A stretch of DNA of 47,165 nt from Anthropogastromicrobium chipingensis_A (GTDB lineage Bacteria > Bacillota > Clostridia > Lachnospirales > Lachnospiraceae), in NCBI GenBank assembly GCA_963605535.1, contig CAVCXB010000008.1, positions 1 to 47,165 on the forward strand. Reading direction: 5' to 3'. A model generated the notes under the pieces. The model was given only the letters and a program-made list of their open reading frames with translations. It was not told the origin of the DNA and ran no database searches. A program made the position numbers and the translations under genes. Below, piece by piece: positions 8,383 to 16,806 of this stretch (positions within the stretch are counted from its first letter, which is position 1; the number at the start of each line of letters is the position of its first letter).

Positions 8383-9447
8383 TTATGCAGTTGTCTTTTC
8401 CTGCAGCCACTTCTCTACCGTTTCACGATCCAGCTTGAGTAACTTTGCAATTCTCTCAATGCTGAATCCCTCTTCGCGGTAAAGTTCATAAGCCATCTCC
8501 TTTTTCGCCTGAGTTTTGCCTTCGGAGTGACCCTCGATGCGGCCTTCTGCTCGGCCTTCTGCTCGACCTTCTGCTCGGCCCTCTGCTCGGCCTTCTGCTC
8601 GGCCTTCTGCTCGGCCTTCTTCAAGCCCCTGTGCTCGACCAGTCTCAAGCCCCTGCTGCTCTCCAACCTGTTTGCCTTCCTCCTTTCCCAATCGCAGGCC
8701 TTCTTTACGTGCCTTTTCCAATTCCTGCTCGATTTCTTCCTTCATAAGCTCTCGTAATGCTTCACACATATTCTCCGACCTCCTGACTTCGTCATATTTT
8801 TCTCTGTTTGCAGCCACGCTTACCTGAAGCACTGCATCGGCCTTTTCCTTATCACCTGGCTCTGAAAAATCCCTTGCCAGCTCGGTAAATTTCTGGATAT
8901 CTTCCTTTTCCGCACTTCTCGACAATACTTTTAGGCTTTCGTGATTCTTGGAATCCAACTCCTTCGTTACAACAATTTGAATTGGAATTGGAAAGCCTTG
9001 TACATAGTATATGCCCGGCGTGTGCAGTTCAATTTTATATCCATAGCCAATAAGTTGCTGAAACAATTGCTTAGGTGCTGATGCTCTGAAAAGAGACACT
9101 GTTAATTCTTCCAACGGAATCTGATCAACCTTCTCTCCTAAGCCTTTGTACAGGTAAGCATATCCCAGTGTCTTGAAAAAATCATCAATCGTCATTCCAT
9201 CATCTGGTGACTTATACTCGATTACATTATGTCCGCGAAAGATCGTTCCGATTTCATTTTGAATCTGCACATTCTTTCGTTTCTCAATGATTAACAAATC
9301 CATCTGCAGCGGCTTCTTGCTTAAATTATACTCTCGTTTAAATTCGAGATCCGCTTTGTTAAAGCGAAGTTCAAGCTCTGCCGCTGCACAGAATGCTGGA
9401 TGCCATTGTAGCTTCACACGGGGCTGCTTTTCTTTTGATTTAACCAT
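8383..9447 (-). CDS. PD-(D/E)XK nuclease-like protein with AEGR repeats
   Basis: A 354-residue protein of a type found in many copies in Lachnospiraceae genomes. The N-terminal half has a possible PD-(D/E)XK core: LQMDLLIIEKRKN supplies an Asp, and NVIEYKSPDD supplies the E-x-K pair. This recalls Rpn/PDDEXK transposase-like nucleases. Residues about 235-300 are charged and helical and include six tandem AEGR tetrapeptides. The C-terminal 30 residues (GFSIERIAKLLKLDRETVEK) look like a helix-turn-helix. The ATG at 9447 has GGAGG 7 nt upstream; a TTG one codon earlier was rejected. It has its own promoter and terminator. Function is uncertain: it may be a recombination-linked nuclease or a mobile-element remnant. 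Confidence 0.7.
   Translation of the reverse strand: MVKSKEKQPRVKLQWHPAFCAAAELELRFNKADLEFKREYNLSKKPLQMDLLIIEKRKNVQIQNEIGTIFRGHNVIEYKSPDDGMTIDDFFKTLGYAYLYKGLGEKVDQIPLEELTVSLFRASAPKQLFQQLIGYGYKIELHTPGIYYVQGFPIPIQIVVTKELDSKNHESLKVLSRSAEKEDIQKFTELARDFSEPGDKEKADAVLQVSVAANREKYDEVRRSENMCEALRELMKEEIEQELEKARKEGLRLGKEEGKQVGEQQGLETGRAQGLEEGRAEGRAEGRAEGRAEGRAEGRAEGRIEGHSEGKTQAKKEMAYELYREEGFSIERIAKLLKLDRETVEKWLQEKTTA
8540..8620. repeat. 12-bp in-frame tandem repeat (AEGR codons)
   Basis: Nearly identical 12-base units, plus-strand consensus GCTCGGCCTTCT, run in tandem through this stretch. On the coding strand they give six AEGR tetrapeptides flanked by variant units EEGR and IEGH. Copy-number changes would keep the reading frame. 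Confidence 0.9.
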
Positions 9448-9565
9448 CAAAATTCCTCCAATTTTTCTTTATGTATTTCCCAAATTGGGGATTTTATCTG
9501 GTGTATTTTACCGGCTAATGCCGTTTTCTCATTTGTACGTGTATAAAAGGTCTCCTTTCAATTTC

Positions 9566-9594
9566 ATTGTAGCATCAGAACTTATGTTTTGCAA
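9566..9594 (-). promoter_or_regulatory. Predicted promoter of the PD-(D/E)XK gene
   Basis: On the minus strand a -35 box TTGCAA (9589-9594) and a -10 box TACAAT (9566-9571) are separated by exactly 17 nt. The leader would be about 110 nt. The promoter begins only 25 nt after the stop of the large surface-protein gene, and I see no terminator between them. Confidence 0.6.
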
Positions 9595-9618
9595 TATTGA
9601 AATAACTTTTAACAACAT

Positions 9619-12600
9619 TTATTTGCGTCTTCTTGCCGCACTGCTTATTGCATACGCACAAAGACATATTGTCATTGCAATACCAATGCCAAACAGGAAT
9701 GCACCGATCCACTCCGCATAATCTTCAATACCAAGAATTACCGACAGGGATGTCGAGTCATTGTTATGGACAGATACGAATTCCAGTTTATTCTGATCGT
9801 AACGGACAAGCAGAATGAAATCTGCTCCATTTGGTGCTGTAATTACATTGCCGTTTAAAGCTAATGCTTTTCCCTCTGCAATTGTGAAAGATATAGAACC
9901 TTCAGTTGTTCCATCTGTATTTTTTACATAGAGCGTATGCGAGCCGAACTCAATGGAACCAAAAGCTGCGCAACCATTTGCATCTGTTACTGCCATCTGC
10001 GGTGTCGAATGCAGTTCAAGACTTAAATTGTCGATTGCCTTGTTCTCTGCATCAACCATCTTTACGGTACACTTAACAGAGGCTGCTGCTGTTTCAGTGG
10101 AACTTGCGCTTGTCTCATTTTCTTTTGAGGTTGATGCCGTTTCTGGTGTATCTGTCGAAGATGCTGCAGATTTTGTTTCGTCTGCTTTTGTTCTAGCAGT
10201 CTCAGCGTGCTTCGAGGTCGTGGACTCCTCAGTTGTTGGCTTTGTCGTTTCTTCAGTAATTGGTGCAACTGTTGGCTTTGAATCTGGCTCAGTAGGCTTC
10301 GGCGCATTGATCGTGAAATTTTGAGATGTTCTCTTAAGTTCTTCATTTCTATTTCCACCCTTGCGAAACTCAATTGCAATGGTGTTTTCTCCATCCAAAT
10401 TTACATAATCTGTATTTTCGAATGTTTCGCCATAAATCGTTATCCTCGTGCTTCCACTTTCTGCATCATAATCTTTGCCTTCTTCCAGTTTGTTACCATT
10501 TAACCACACACCACAGTATTCAGAAAATTCTCCATATGATACAAATACGGCATCTTCAAACGATGTTAAGACGAAATTATAATCGCCCATATCCGTACCA
10601 AGTGCCTGCTTTATTTCATATCCCTCACTAGAAGCTTTAAATACATTCTCTGCTGTATTTTCTTCAACCGTTAATACTAAGTTAACAGTTGAAATGCTTA
10701 ATTCATAAGAAGTTTGTTTGCTGACAAATTTCGCTTTCACACGAATCTCAAATGTTCCAGCTTCCTCAGGAACTCCATAAATTTCTCCTGTTTCCGGATA
10801 TAACTCTACACCTTTTGGCAATGATCCAGAAACAAGTTCATATGACACATCAAGCCAGTCATACATATTATCAGTAGTAATCATATACGAATATGGAACA
10901 TATTTCACAGCGGCTACCTTACTGAATTCTTCTTGACTTGTCACAATCTTAGGAGACTGAGAATAACCAATCAAGTTGATTACGACAGGTTCCAGTCCAT
11001 CCGCATATATTGTCAATGTTCCTTGAATTGCACCTCTCGTACTACTACTAACCAACCGTATCTTTGCCGCATTGCTTAGAAAACCATTCTGTGTACTTGC
11101 TGTCACTGAATCAAACGGTGCCAATGTATCATTATTCTCTCCCCCAACTGTCCAATAATCATCAAGTTCACAGTTGGTTGCATTCAGTTCAACACGCAGT
11201 CCTGTCAATTTCTCTTGCCCCAAATTGGCAATAAAAATATCATGCACACCAGTCTGACCAGTAACAGAACCATAACCAAAAATCACTTCCTGTGTTTGTG
11301 GTCCTGCAACAAATAGCTTTGCTTTAGATGTTGCTTTTACAAACTCAACTTGATAATTTTTTTGATGACCATTAACAATTATCGTGTACTGAATAGTTCC
11401 GCTTGAACAGTCAATTACCTGACCTGATTTGACTTCCTGTCCATTCACAATAACTTTTGTAACACAGCCTGAATCCACTGTCCAAACTGGCTGAATCCGT
11501 GATAGATCAACATTTTCGTCTTGAATCAAGACAGTTTGATAACCATAACCATACATTGTATATAAATTTGTGTCTGTTCCATTCTGCACAATAAATGTGG
11601 GGAGTTCTTCGTCATTTTGCTTCACACCACAAATCTGGAACCACGGATCAACTGTACCATTGATATAATCATACATATTGTTGTTGGAATAATATTCATT
11701 AACCTCAATACAAAGATTCAATACAGAACCATTCTTTCCAAATATTGTAAAGAAACTTCTACCATCAATGGAATCTCCTTCCATTCTCTCTATCTTGCAT
11801 CCCTCGGTAGTATCTGCTAAGATCAATTGTTCCTTAATATCCGGCTGATCTGTCGCCTGTTCCAGAGATTTGTACAAACCTTTTACAGCCTTTATTACGC
11901 TACTTGTTCCTCCATTCGCATTTATCTTATAATAGACATCTGAGATTGAATATCCTTTACGTAAACCGAATGTTTCTAATTCTACATGATCAAAATATTC
12001 CTCTTCTCCCGTTGCACTATTCACCCACAACGTATTCTCTTCATAACTTTTAGATCTATATCTTGTAACATCAACTGCACTTGAACCATTATATCTATAC
12101 ATAGAACTATTCTCTATCTGAAATGCTTCCGATATCACAGAAAAATCCACAAATCTCACATAAGACGAGGTATCTCCTTTTGGATCATCATATACTATAC
12201 AAAACAGACGACTCGTGTCACTATACTCATAAGTTCCTTTCATTCCACTATCTTTTTGTATCATATTCTGATTAAAAATTTGATCTGTACATGTCTTTGC
12301 ATCCTCCCCCAATTTTCTTTTTAAAAACTCCTCATATGTATAGACTTCGATATCACAATTACTTGCAGTAGCTGAGCAAAGTCCCAAATAGTATTCTTTT
12401 CCACTCCAATAATCTGGATCCAACACCGAAACTTTTTCTAAAGGACCCCAACTAGATCCACTGACATTAAAATAACCTACTGTTTTAACCATGTTTTCAG
12501 ATGCTACCTGTGTTCTTATTCCAGATTCATCTTGAACATAAAGTTCATATGATATTTCATCGTTTTCTGCGGCAATATAAGCGCCGCCATTAACGACAGT

Positions 12601-13524
12601 AATCAAATATCTTTTATTATTTCTATCTAACTGGTTCTTGCTTCCTACAATCAATTCAAATTTCGAACGATTATATGCATCAAATTCAACATTTTGTCTA
12701 AGCGGATACTCAAAATAAGCTTCCACTTCAAAAAACCATGAGTAATCTTTAAACCAGGCAGTAGTTGCATCCTCCGGAATTGAAATCTTATTCCCATCCG
12801 AATCCTGCAATGAATCTAGTACCTCATCAATTGTCATTTCATAAGCTTCTCTCCGGGTTTTACCTTTGAAATCCAAATATGCATTAATTTCATCCAGCGG
12901 AAGCAATGATGTCACCATGATTCCTTCATCATCCCATTTGCCCTCAAAGTCTCCTATCTCATACTCCGTCTCAGTTTCATACTCTTCTGTCTCAACTTCG
13001 TATTCTTCCTCAGTCTTATCCTCTGCTTCGGTTTCGTTCTCATCGAACTTTATTGCATTGTCGAATTCTGAAGTTTCTTTTGATTCCTCACTTACAGTTG
13101 TTGCTTCCGTTTCTGTCACTATATCATTTTCCGCTACAGTATTTACAGCTGTGGTCGCTGTTTCTGCCTCCACCGTCTCTATCGTTTCCATACCATTTTC
13201 TGGCATGGTAGTCTCTGCCGCAACAGTTTCCATAGTTACTTCCTGTGCTGCACTTTGCTCTGGCACTTCTGCATTTGCAGGCGTATCCTGTGCCTCTGCT
13301 TCCTGTACCTCTGCCACTGGTGCTTCTGCAGCCACTTCTGCTTGCGCTTCGGTCAGCACCTGTGCCGCTGCTTCTTCCGCACCAGACTCTGACACGGTCT
13401 CTTCATTTGATGTCTCTTCTGAATAGACATTCACGGAAAATGTCAGTCCATGATAATTTACCGCTGACGTAACCATCAGCACGGTACTTGCTAAAATTGC
13501 AAGTCCTTTCTTTGCTCTTCTCAT
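9619..13524 (-). CDS. Large surface protein with C-terminal membrane anchor
   Basis: A 1301-residue predicted exported protein. Residues 1-33 form a signal peptide (MRRAKKG, then a hydrophobic core). Residues about 35-200 are a low-complexity Glu/Ala/Thr-rich stretch. A large unfamiliar region follows, rich in Tyr, Asn and Asp. Around residue 900 there is a He_PIG-type immunoglobulin-like motif (GVELYPETGEIYGVPEEAG). A Ser/Thr/Glu-rich stalk spans about residues 1075-1140. Next comes a small beta-sandwich with VTDANGCAAFGSIEFGSHTL. A single membrane helix and a RRRK tail end the protein. There is no LPXTG sorting motif. Its ATG overlaps the kinase stop codon (ATGA), so it is probably translated with the kinase. 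It may be an adhesin or an extracellular partner of the Tad machine; no enzymatic motif was seen. Confidence 0.75.
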   Translation of the reverse strand: MRRAKKGLAILASTVLMVTSAVNYHGLTFSVNVYSEETSNEETVSESGAEEAAAQVLTEAQAEVAAEAPVAEVQEAEAQDTPANAEVPEQSAAQEVTMETVAAETTMPENGMETIETVEAETATTAVNTVAENDIVTETEATTVSEESKETSEFDNAIKFDENETEAEDKTEEEYEVETEEYETETEYEIGDFEGKWDDEGIMVTSLLPLDEINAYLDFKGKTRREAYEMTIDEVLDSLQDSDGNKISIPEDATTAWFKDYSWFFEVEAYFEYPLRQNVEFDAYNRSKFELIVGSKNQLDRNNKRYLITVVNGGAYIAAENDEISYELYVQDESGIRTQVASENMVKTVGYFNVSGSSWGPLEKVSVLDPDYWSGKEYYLGLCSATASNCDIEVYTYEEFLKRKLGEDAKTCTDQIFNQNMIQKDSGMKGTYEYSDTSRLFCIVYDDPKGDTSSYVRFVDFSVISEAFQIENSSMYRYNGSSAVDVTRYRSKSYEENTLWVNSATGEEEYFDHVELETFGLRKGYSISDVYYKINANGGTSSVIKAVKGLYKSLEQATDQPDIKEQLILADTTEGCKIERMEGDSIDGRSFFTIFGKNGSVLNLCIEVNEYYSNNNMYDYINGTVDPWFQICGVKQNDEELPTFIVQNGTDTNLYTMYGYGYQTVLIQDENVDLSRIQPVWTVDSGCVTKVIVNGQEVKSGQVIDCSSGTIQYTIIVNGHQKNYQVEFVKATSKAKLFVAGPQTQEVIFGYGSVTGQTGVHDIFIANLGQEKLTGLRVELNATNCELDDYWTVGGENNDTLAPFDSVTASTQNGFLSNAAKIRLVSSSTRGAIQGTLTIYADGLEPVVINLIGYSQSPKIVTSQEEFSKVAAVKYVPYSYMITTDNMYDWLDVSYELVSGSLPKGVELYPETGEIYGVPEEAGTFEIRVKAKFVSKQTSYELSISTVNLVLTVEENTAENVFKASSEGYEIKQALGTDMGDYNFVLTSFEDAVFVSYGEFSEYCGVWLNGNKLEEGKDYDAESGSTRITIYGETFENTDYVNLDGENTIAIEFRKGGNRNEELKRTSQNFTINAPKPTEPDSKPTVAPITEETTKPTTEESTTSKHAETARTKADETKSAASSTDTPETASTSKENETSASSTETAAASVKCTVKMVDAENKAIDNLSLELHSTPQMAVTDANGCAAFGSIEFGSHTLYVKNTDGTTEGSISFTIAEGKALALNGNVITAPNGADFILLVRYDQNKLEFVSVHNNDSTSLSVILGIEDYAEWIGAFLFGIGIAMTICLCAYAISSAARRRK

Positions 13525-16500
13525 TGCAAATCTCCCTCCTTTGTTTCCTGCCGGCTTATCGCCGGCACGTCTGACTGCGATTCCTGATTGCCTGTATCAC
13601 GGATACCACTACCACTCATACTTCCAGTATTTATATCAGCATTCGTTTCTTCCCAGGCCTTTGCCATATCGACAAGCTCATCTAACGAATACAGCCTGCT
13701 TTGTCTTAAATTGCCCAACCCATCATCGAAAATGAAATGAATCTCGCTTTGTACTTCACTTTGTTTTTCGTTTTGTTCTCCATTTTGCGTTTCTGGCTGG
13801 TACTCAATATCACAAAGTGTTGGCAGACGCGCCAACGTCTCACAATCTTCATTTAACAGCAGTCCATAGCGTTCGCCTCCTGCTGTCAGATATTCGGTGA
13901 CAATGTAGTCGCCCACTTGTGTGACATATGTTAAATAATCCTCTGTGATCAAATCAAATAATTTTTTACCTGTTTTTAAACTATATACTTCCGGCGCACC
14001 ATTCAGCTTTGATGCAATCCTGTACTCATCTGTATAAAATTCTTCGTACAGGCTGTCGTCCGGTGGATTGATCTTTTTTGTATAAGCCAGTGATCCATCC
14101 TTTGCGGAATAGCCATTTACCGTTCCATCGTAATACGTGACTTCCAGATAATTACCATCTTTGCCATCATCGTTATCCTTGCCATCTGCCTGCCTTAAAT
14201 ACTGCTGATCGTAAATTTTATCGGAATCCTCAAGTGAAACCTCACAAATCTTTTCCCCTGAAAAATCCGAAATCAAAAATCCTTTGTAATTAAACAGCAT
14301 GACAGATTTATCATCACTGCTTACTCGCGCCTCTGAATGATCATACTTCGCATTATAGGATGCCAGCTGCGCCTGATCATGCTCCTGAAGCTTCATGACT
14401 TGAAGTGTTGTTGAACTTCTTGATCCGACACACAGATATCGATCGGATATGCCAATAAAATCAGGATCGGACTCACTCGAAAAGACCTGCATCTCAAGCG
14501 CATCTGGTGTAAATACGCGATAGGCCTTATCGTCTGATGCCGCCGCTGTAAATTTATCAGACCGCATATAGGAAATGATATCCGTGAGCGTTGCTGCTAC
14601 TGACGTTTGTTCTCCTGTCTGCGGATCCATTTTTACCAGCAGATTGCCATTTGAAATATAAATTCCAGTGCTGTCACATTCCACTCCGATGTGGCTTTGT
14701 AATGTAAATTCTCCGGTCTCCTGCAATTTTTCTAAATCAATAATCGCGCAGAGCGATTTCTTTTTATCCTGCGCTGAAAATACAAAATATTGCTTGTAAA
14801 AACCGCCCTCAAACCGGACAAAATCGCTGGCATCGGACAAAATTACGCTGTCGTCCACATTCTCTAAGCAAAAGACTTCAAGTGAGCCGTCATCAAAGCT
14901 TACCGCCAGCCATGAACCATCTGCATTTAGCTCAAACACGTTATCATTTGGATTTGCAAAGATCGGATTGTATGCGGTACTCTGGCCTCTGCCGTCAAAA
15001 TCAACCGTGCCGCGCAAATCTCCGCTTCTGGCATCGTATACATAACACTCTTTGCTGTCCTTATAGACAGCAGCAACCGTTCTTTTGTCTTCCGATATGG
15101 TGACAGCTGTTGCCTTTTCTCCGGTCCATAATACCTTATTGTCTGTTAAGTTGAACACCTCTACACCAGACGCACCTGCAAATACAACGGTATCATTATC
15201 CAAAAACTCAACCTCAGAAAGTGCAGACTTTTCTGCGGGGCGCGCTGCCAGCTGTATTCCCGACTCAAGGTCATACACTGCCATTTCATACGCATATAGC
15301 ACAGCCACTCGTGTTCCATCCGGTGACATGCACATTGTAAAAACTTCCCCAGGCAGTTCAATCTGTCTGCTTGCAAAAAAGCCATCTGACAGTTCATAAA
15401 CGCCTAACGCATCCGTCAATGCTTTCTGCGCTTTTGCGGTAGCCGGTGCCTCAAAAATACTGTTGCTTTGCGGAAGAGCAAGCAATGCAAGCTCAATTGC
15501 GGACTGCACATCACCTTTTTGCAATGCCTCCTGCGAATCTCCTGCCAGCGCATACATATTTTGCCGTCGTTCCATTTGGCGCAAGCCAGTATAAACGGTC
15601 ATTCCTCCGGCGGCAGCAAGACATGCCCACACAGCAGCTGCAATGCGCGCTCGCTTTCGCCTTTTAATCGTGCGCTTATCATGCTCGTAGAGATGCTCAA
15701 AATCGTACAGCATCTCTGCCGCTGTCTGGTATCTCTCGTCCGGATTTGGCTGCATCGCTCTTTCAATAATGACAGCTACTGCATCCGATATCTGCCCTCG
15801 CCCGATTGGCTCTACCTCTTTGGCATTTTTCGCCGGACGTCTTCCCGTGAGCAAATGATACAGCGTCGCACCCAGACTGTAGATATCCGAGCGTACATCA
15901 ACTCTCACACCCAGTCTGGACGAACTTTTCTGCTGCAAATGGTTTTGCTCATCCGGTCCCGGTGTGTAGATTGTCTTTGCACGATCCTCATATACGGTCT
16001 GTGCATTCTGCCCGGAAATCTGTGTCTGAGCAGATGATTTCACCTGTGTCAGAACCTGTGTCTGCCTGGAAAGCTGTGTCTTTGACGAGGTTCGATAATC
16101 AATTCCGTAATGCTCCGGTGATGCATAACCAGCACTTGATCCGAGCTGCACCGCACCATCTGCTCCCAGAAACAATGCAATATTGTAATCAATCAGACAA
16201 ATAGTCCCATTTGGTCTTAACATGATGTTTGCCGGTTTTATATCTCCATGAAGAATACCATAGGGCGGCTGACTGTGCAGATAAACCAGTGCCTCAAGCA
16301 TTTCACATGCCCATTCAATAATGGTTGACTGCGGTATTTTTTCCTTTCTTTTTAACAGCTTATCCAGACTCTCTCCCGGTATGAAATCCTCAACCGTGTA
16401 AACAATTCCATTCTCTTCCACAAAATCATATACCTGCGGAATATAGGTCTGATTCAGATTTTTTAGAATATCCGCTTCTCTTCGCAGCTCGTCCTTCGCA

Positions 16501-16664
16501 ATTTTCTGCGTTCTTCGGTCGGCTTTTAGTACAATCATCTTATCCAGACGAAGGTGACGGCCCAGATAAACAATACCGCCTCCTCCCGAACCGATCTGCT
16601 GCAGAATCTGATACGTTCCTGCTATTATGTGAGGCTCATTTTTATCAATGTCTTCTCTTTCCAT
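13521..16664 (-). CDS. Transmembrane Ser/Thr kinase with extracellular beta-propeller
   Basis: A 1047-residue eukaryotic-like Ser/Thr kinase. The N-terminal kinase domain shows the glycine loop GSGGGGIV (25-32), K47 in VLK, E63 in the C-helix, catalytic loop HGDIKPANI (139-147), DYN in place of DFG (159-161), SPE (182-184) and DIYSLG (250-255). The catalytic Asp, Asn and metal-binding Asp are kept, so activity is expected. HGD instead of HRD makes it a non-RD kinase. An insert rich in Thr, Gln and Ser fills residues about 190-247. One membrane helix lies near residues 349-367, after a basic RRKRAR. The outer 680 residues have WD40/beta-propeller-like repeats (VAVLYAYEMAVYDLESG, YVYDARSGDLRG). 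It overlaps both the small membrane protein gene upstream and the surface protein gene downstream. Probable role: sensing and signalling for the Tad locus. Confidence 0.85.
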   Translation of the reverse strand: MEREDIDKNEPHIIAGTYQILQQIGSGGGGIVYLGRHLRLDKMIVLKADRRTQKIAKDELRREADILKNLNQTYIPQVYDFVEENGIVYTVEDFIPGESLDKLLKRKEKIPQSTIIEWACEMLEALVYLHSQPPYGILHGDIKPANIMLRPNGTICLIDYNIALFLGADGAVQLGSSAGYASPEHYGIDYRTSSKTQLSRQTQVLTQVKSSAQTQISGQNAQTVYEDRAKTIYTPGPDEQNHLQQKSSSRLGVRVDVRSDIYSLGATLYHLLTGRRPAKNAKEVEPIGRGQISDAVAVIIERAMQPNPDERYQTAAEMLYDFEHLYEHDKRTIKRRKRARIAAAVWACLAAAGGMTVYTGLRQMERRQNMYALAGDSQEALQKGDVQSAIELALLALPQSNSIFEAPATAKAQKALTDALGVYELSDGFFASRQIELPGEVFTMCMSPDGTRVAVLYAYEMAVYDLESGIQLAARPAEKSALSEVEFLDNDTVVFAGASGVEVFNLTDNKVLWTGEKATAVTISEDKRTVAAVYKDSKECYVYDARSGDLRGTVDFDGRGQSTAYNPIFANPNDNVFELNADGSWLAVSFDDGSLEVFCLENVDDSVILSDASDFVRFEGGFYKQYFVFSAQDKKKSLCAIIDLEKLQETGEFTLQSHIGVECDSTGIYISNGNLLVKMDPQTGEQTSVAATLTDIISYMRSDKFTAAASDDKAYRVFTPDALEMQVFSSESDPDFIGISDRYLCVGSRSSTTLQVMKLQEHDQAQLASYNAKYDHSEARVSSDDKSVMLFNYKGFLISDFSGEKICEVSLEDSDKIYDQQYLRQADGKDNDDGKDGNYLEVTYYDGTVNGYSAKDGSLAYTKKINPPDDSLYEEFYTDEYRIASKLNGAPEVYSLKTGKKLFDLITEDYLTYVTQVGDYIVTEYLTAGGERYGLLLNEDCETLARLPTLCDIEYQPETQNGEQNEKQSEVQSEIHFIFDDGLGNLRQSRLYSLDELVDMAKAWEETNADINTGSMSGSGIRDTGNQESQSDVPAISRQETKEGDLQ

Positions 16665-16791
16665 ATTCGTTCTCCAGCTGCTTCTTTAAGTGATTTCCTG
16701 ATATCAGATGAAACGCCAACAACACAATGCCAATCACAACTGCTGCACCAAGAATTCCAATTCCTGTATAAAAAAGTGTTTCACAGTTCAC
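16645..16791 (-). CDS. Small membrane protein, 48 residues, GTG start
   Basis: A short gene between the FHA gene and the kinase gene. It reads from GTG at 16791 with GGAGG 9 nt upstream; the ATG a few bases earlier gives an immediate stop. The product starts MNCETLFYTGIGIL, has one hydrophobic helix (residues about 8-30) and a basic tail (HLKKQLENEYGKRRH). It starts 15 nt after the FHA stop and ends 20 nt inside the kinase gene in another frame. That arrangement suggests translational coupling to the kinase. No family was recognised. It could be a small regulator or assembly partner of the kinase. Confidence 0.6.
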   Translation of the reverse strand: MNCETLFYTGIGILGAAVVIGIVLLAFHLISGNHLKKQLENEYGKRRH

Positions 16792-16806
16792 AGCATTCGA
16801 CCTCCT

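Noticed and set aside
8540..8620. CRISPR-like array
   Set aside because: Units are contiguous 12-base repeats without spacers and lie in a coding frame.
8527..8827. Plus-strand ORFs with RPSA or FCSA repeats
   Set aside because: Antisense reading of the AEGR tandem repeat.
12866..13426. Plus-strand 186-residue Ser/Ala-rich ORF
   Set aside because: It is the exact antisense of the acidic low-complexity region of the surface protein; no ribosome binding site.
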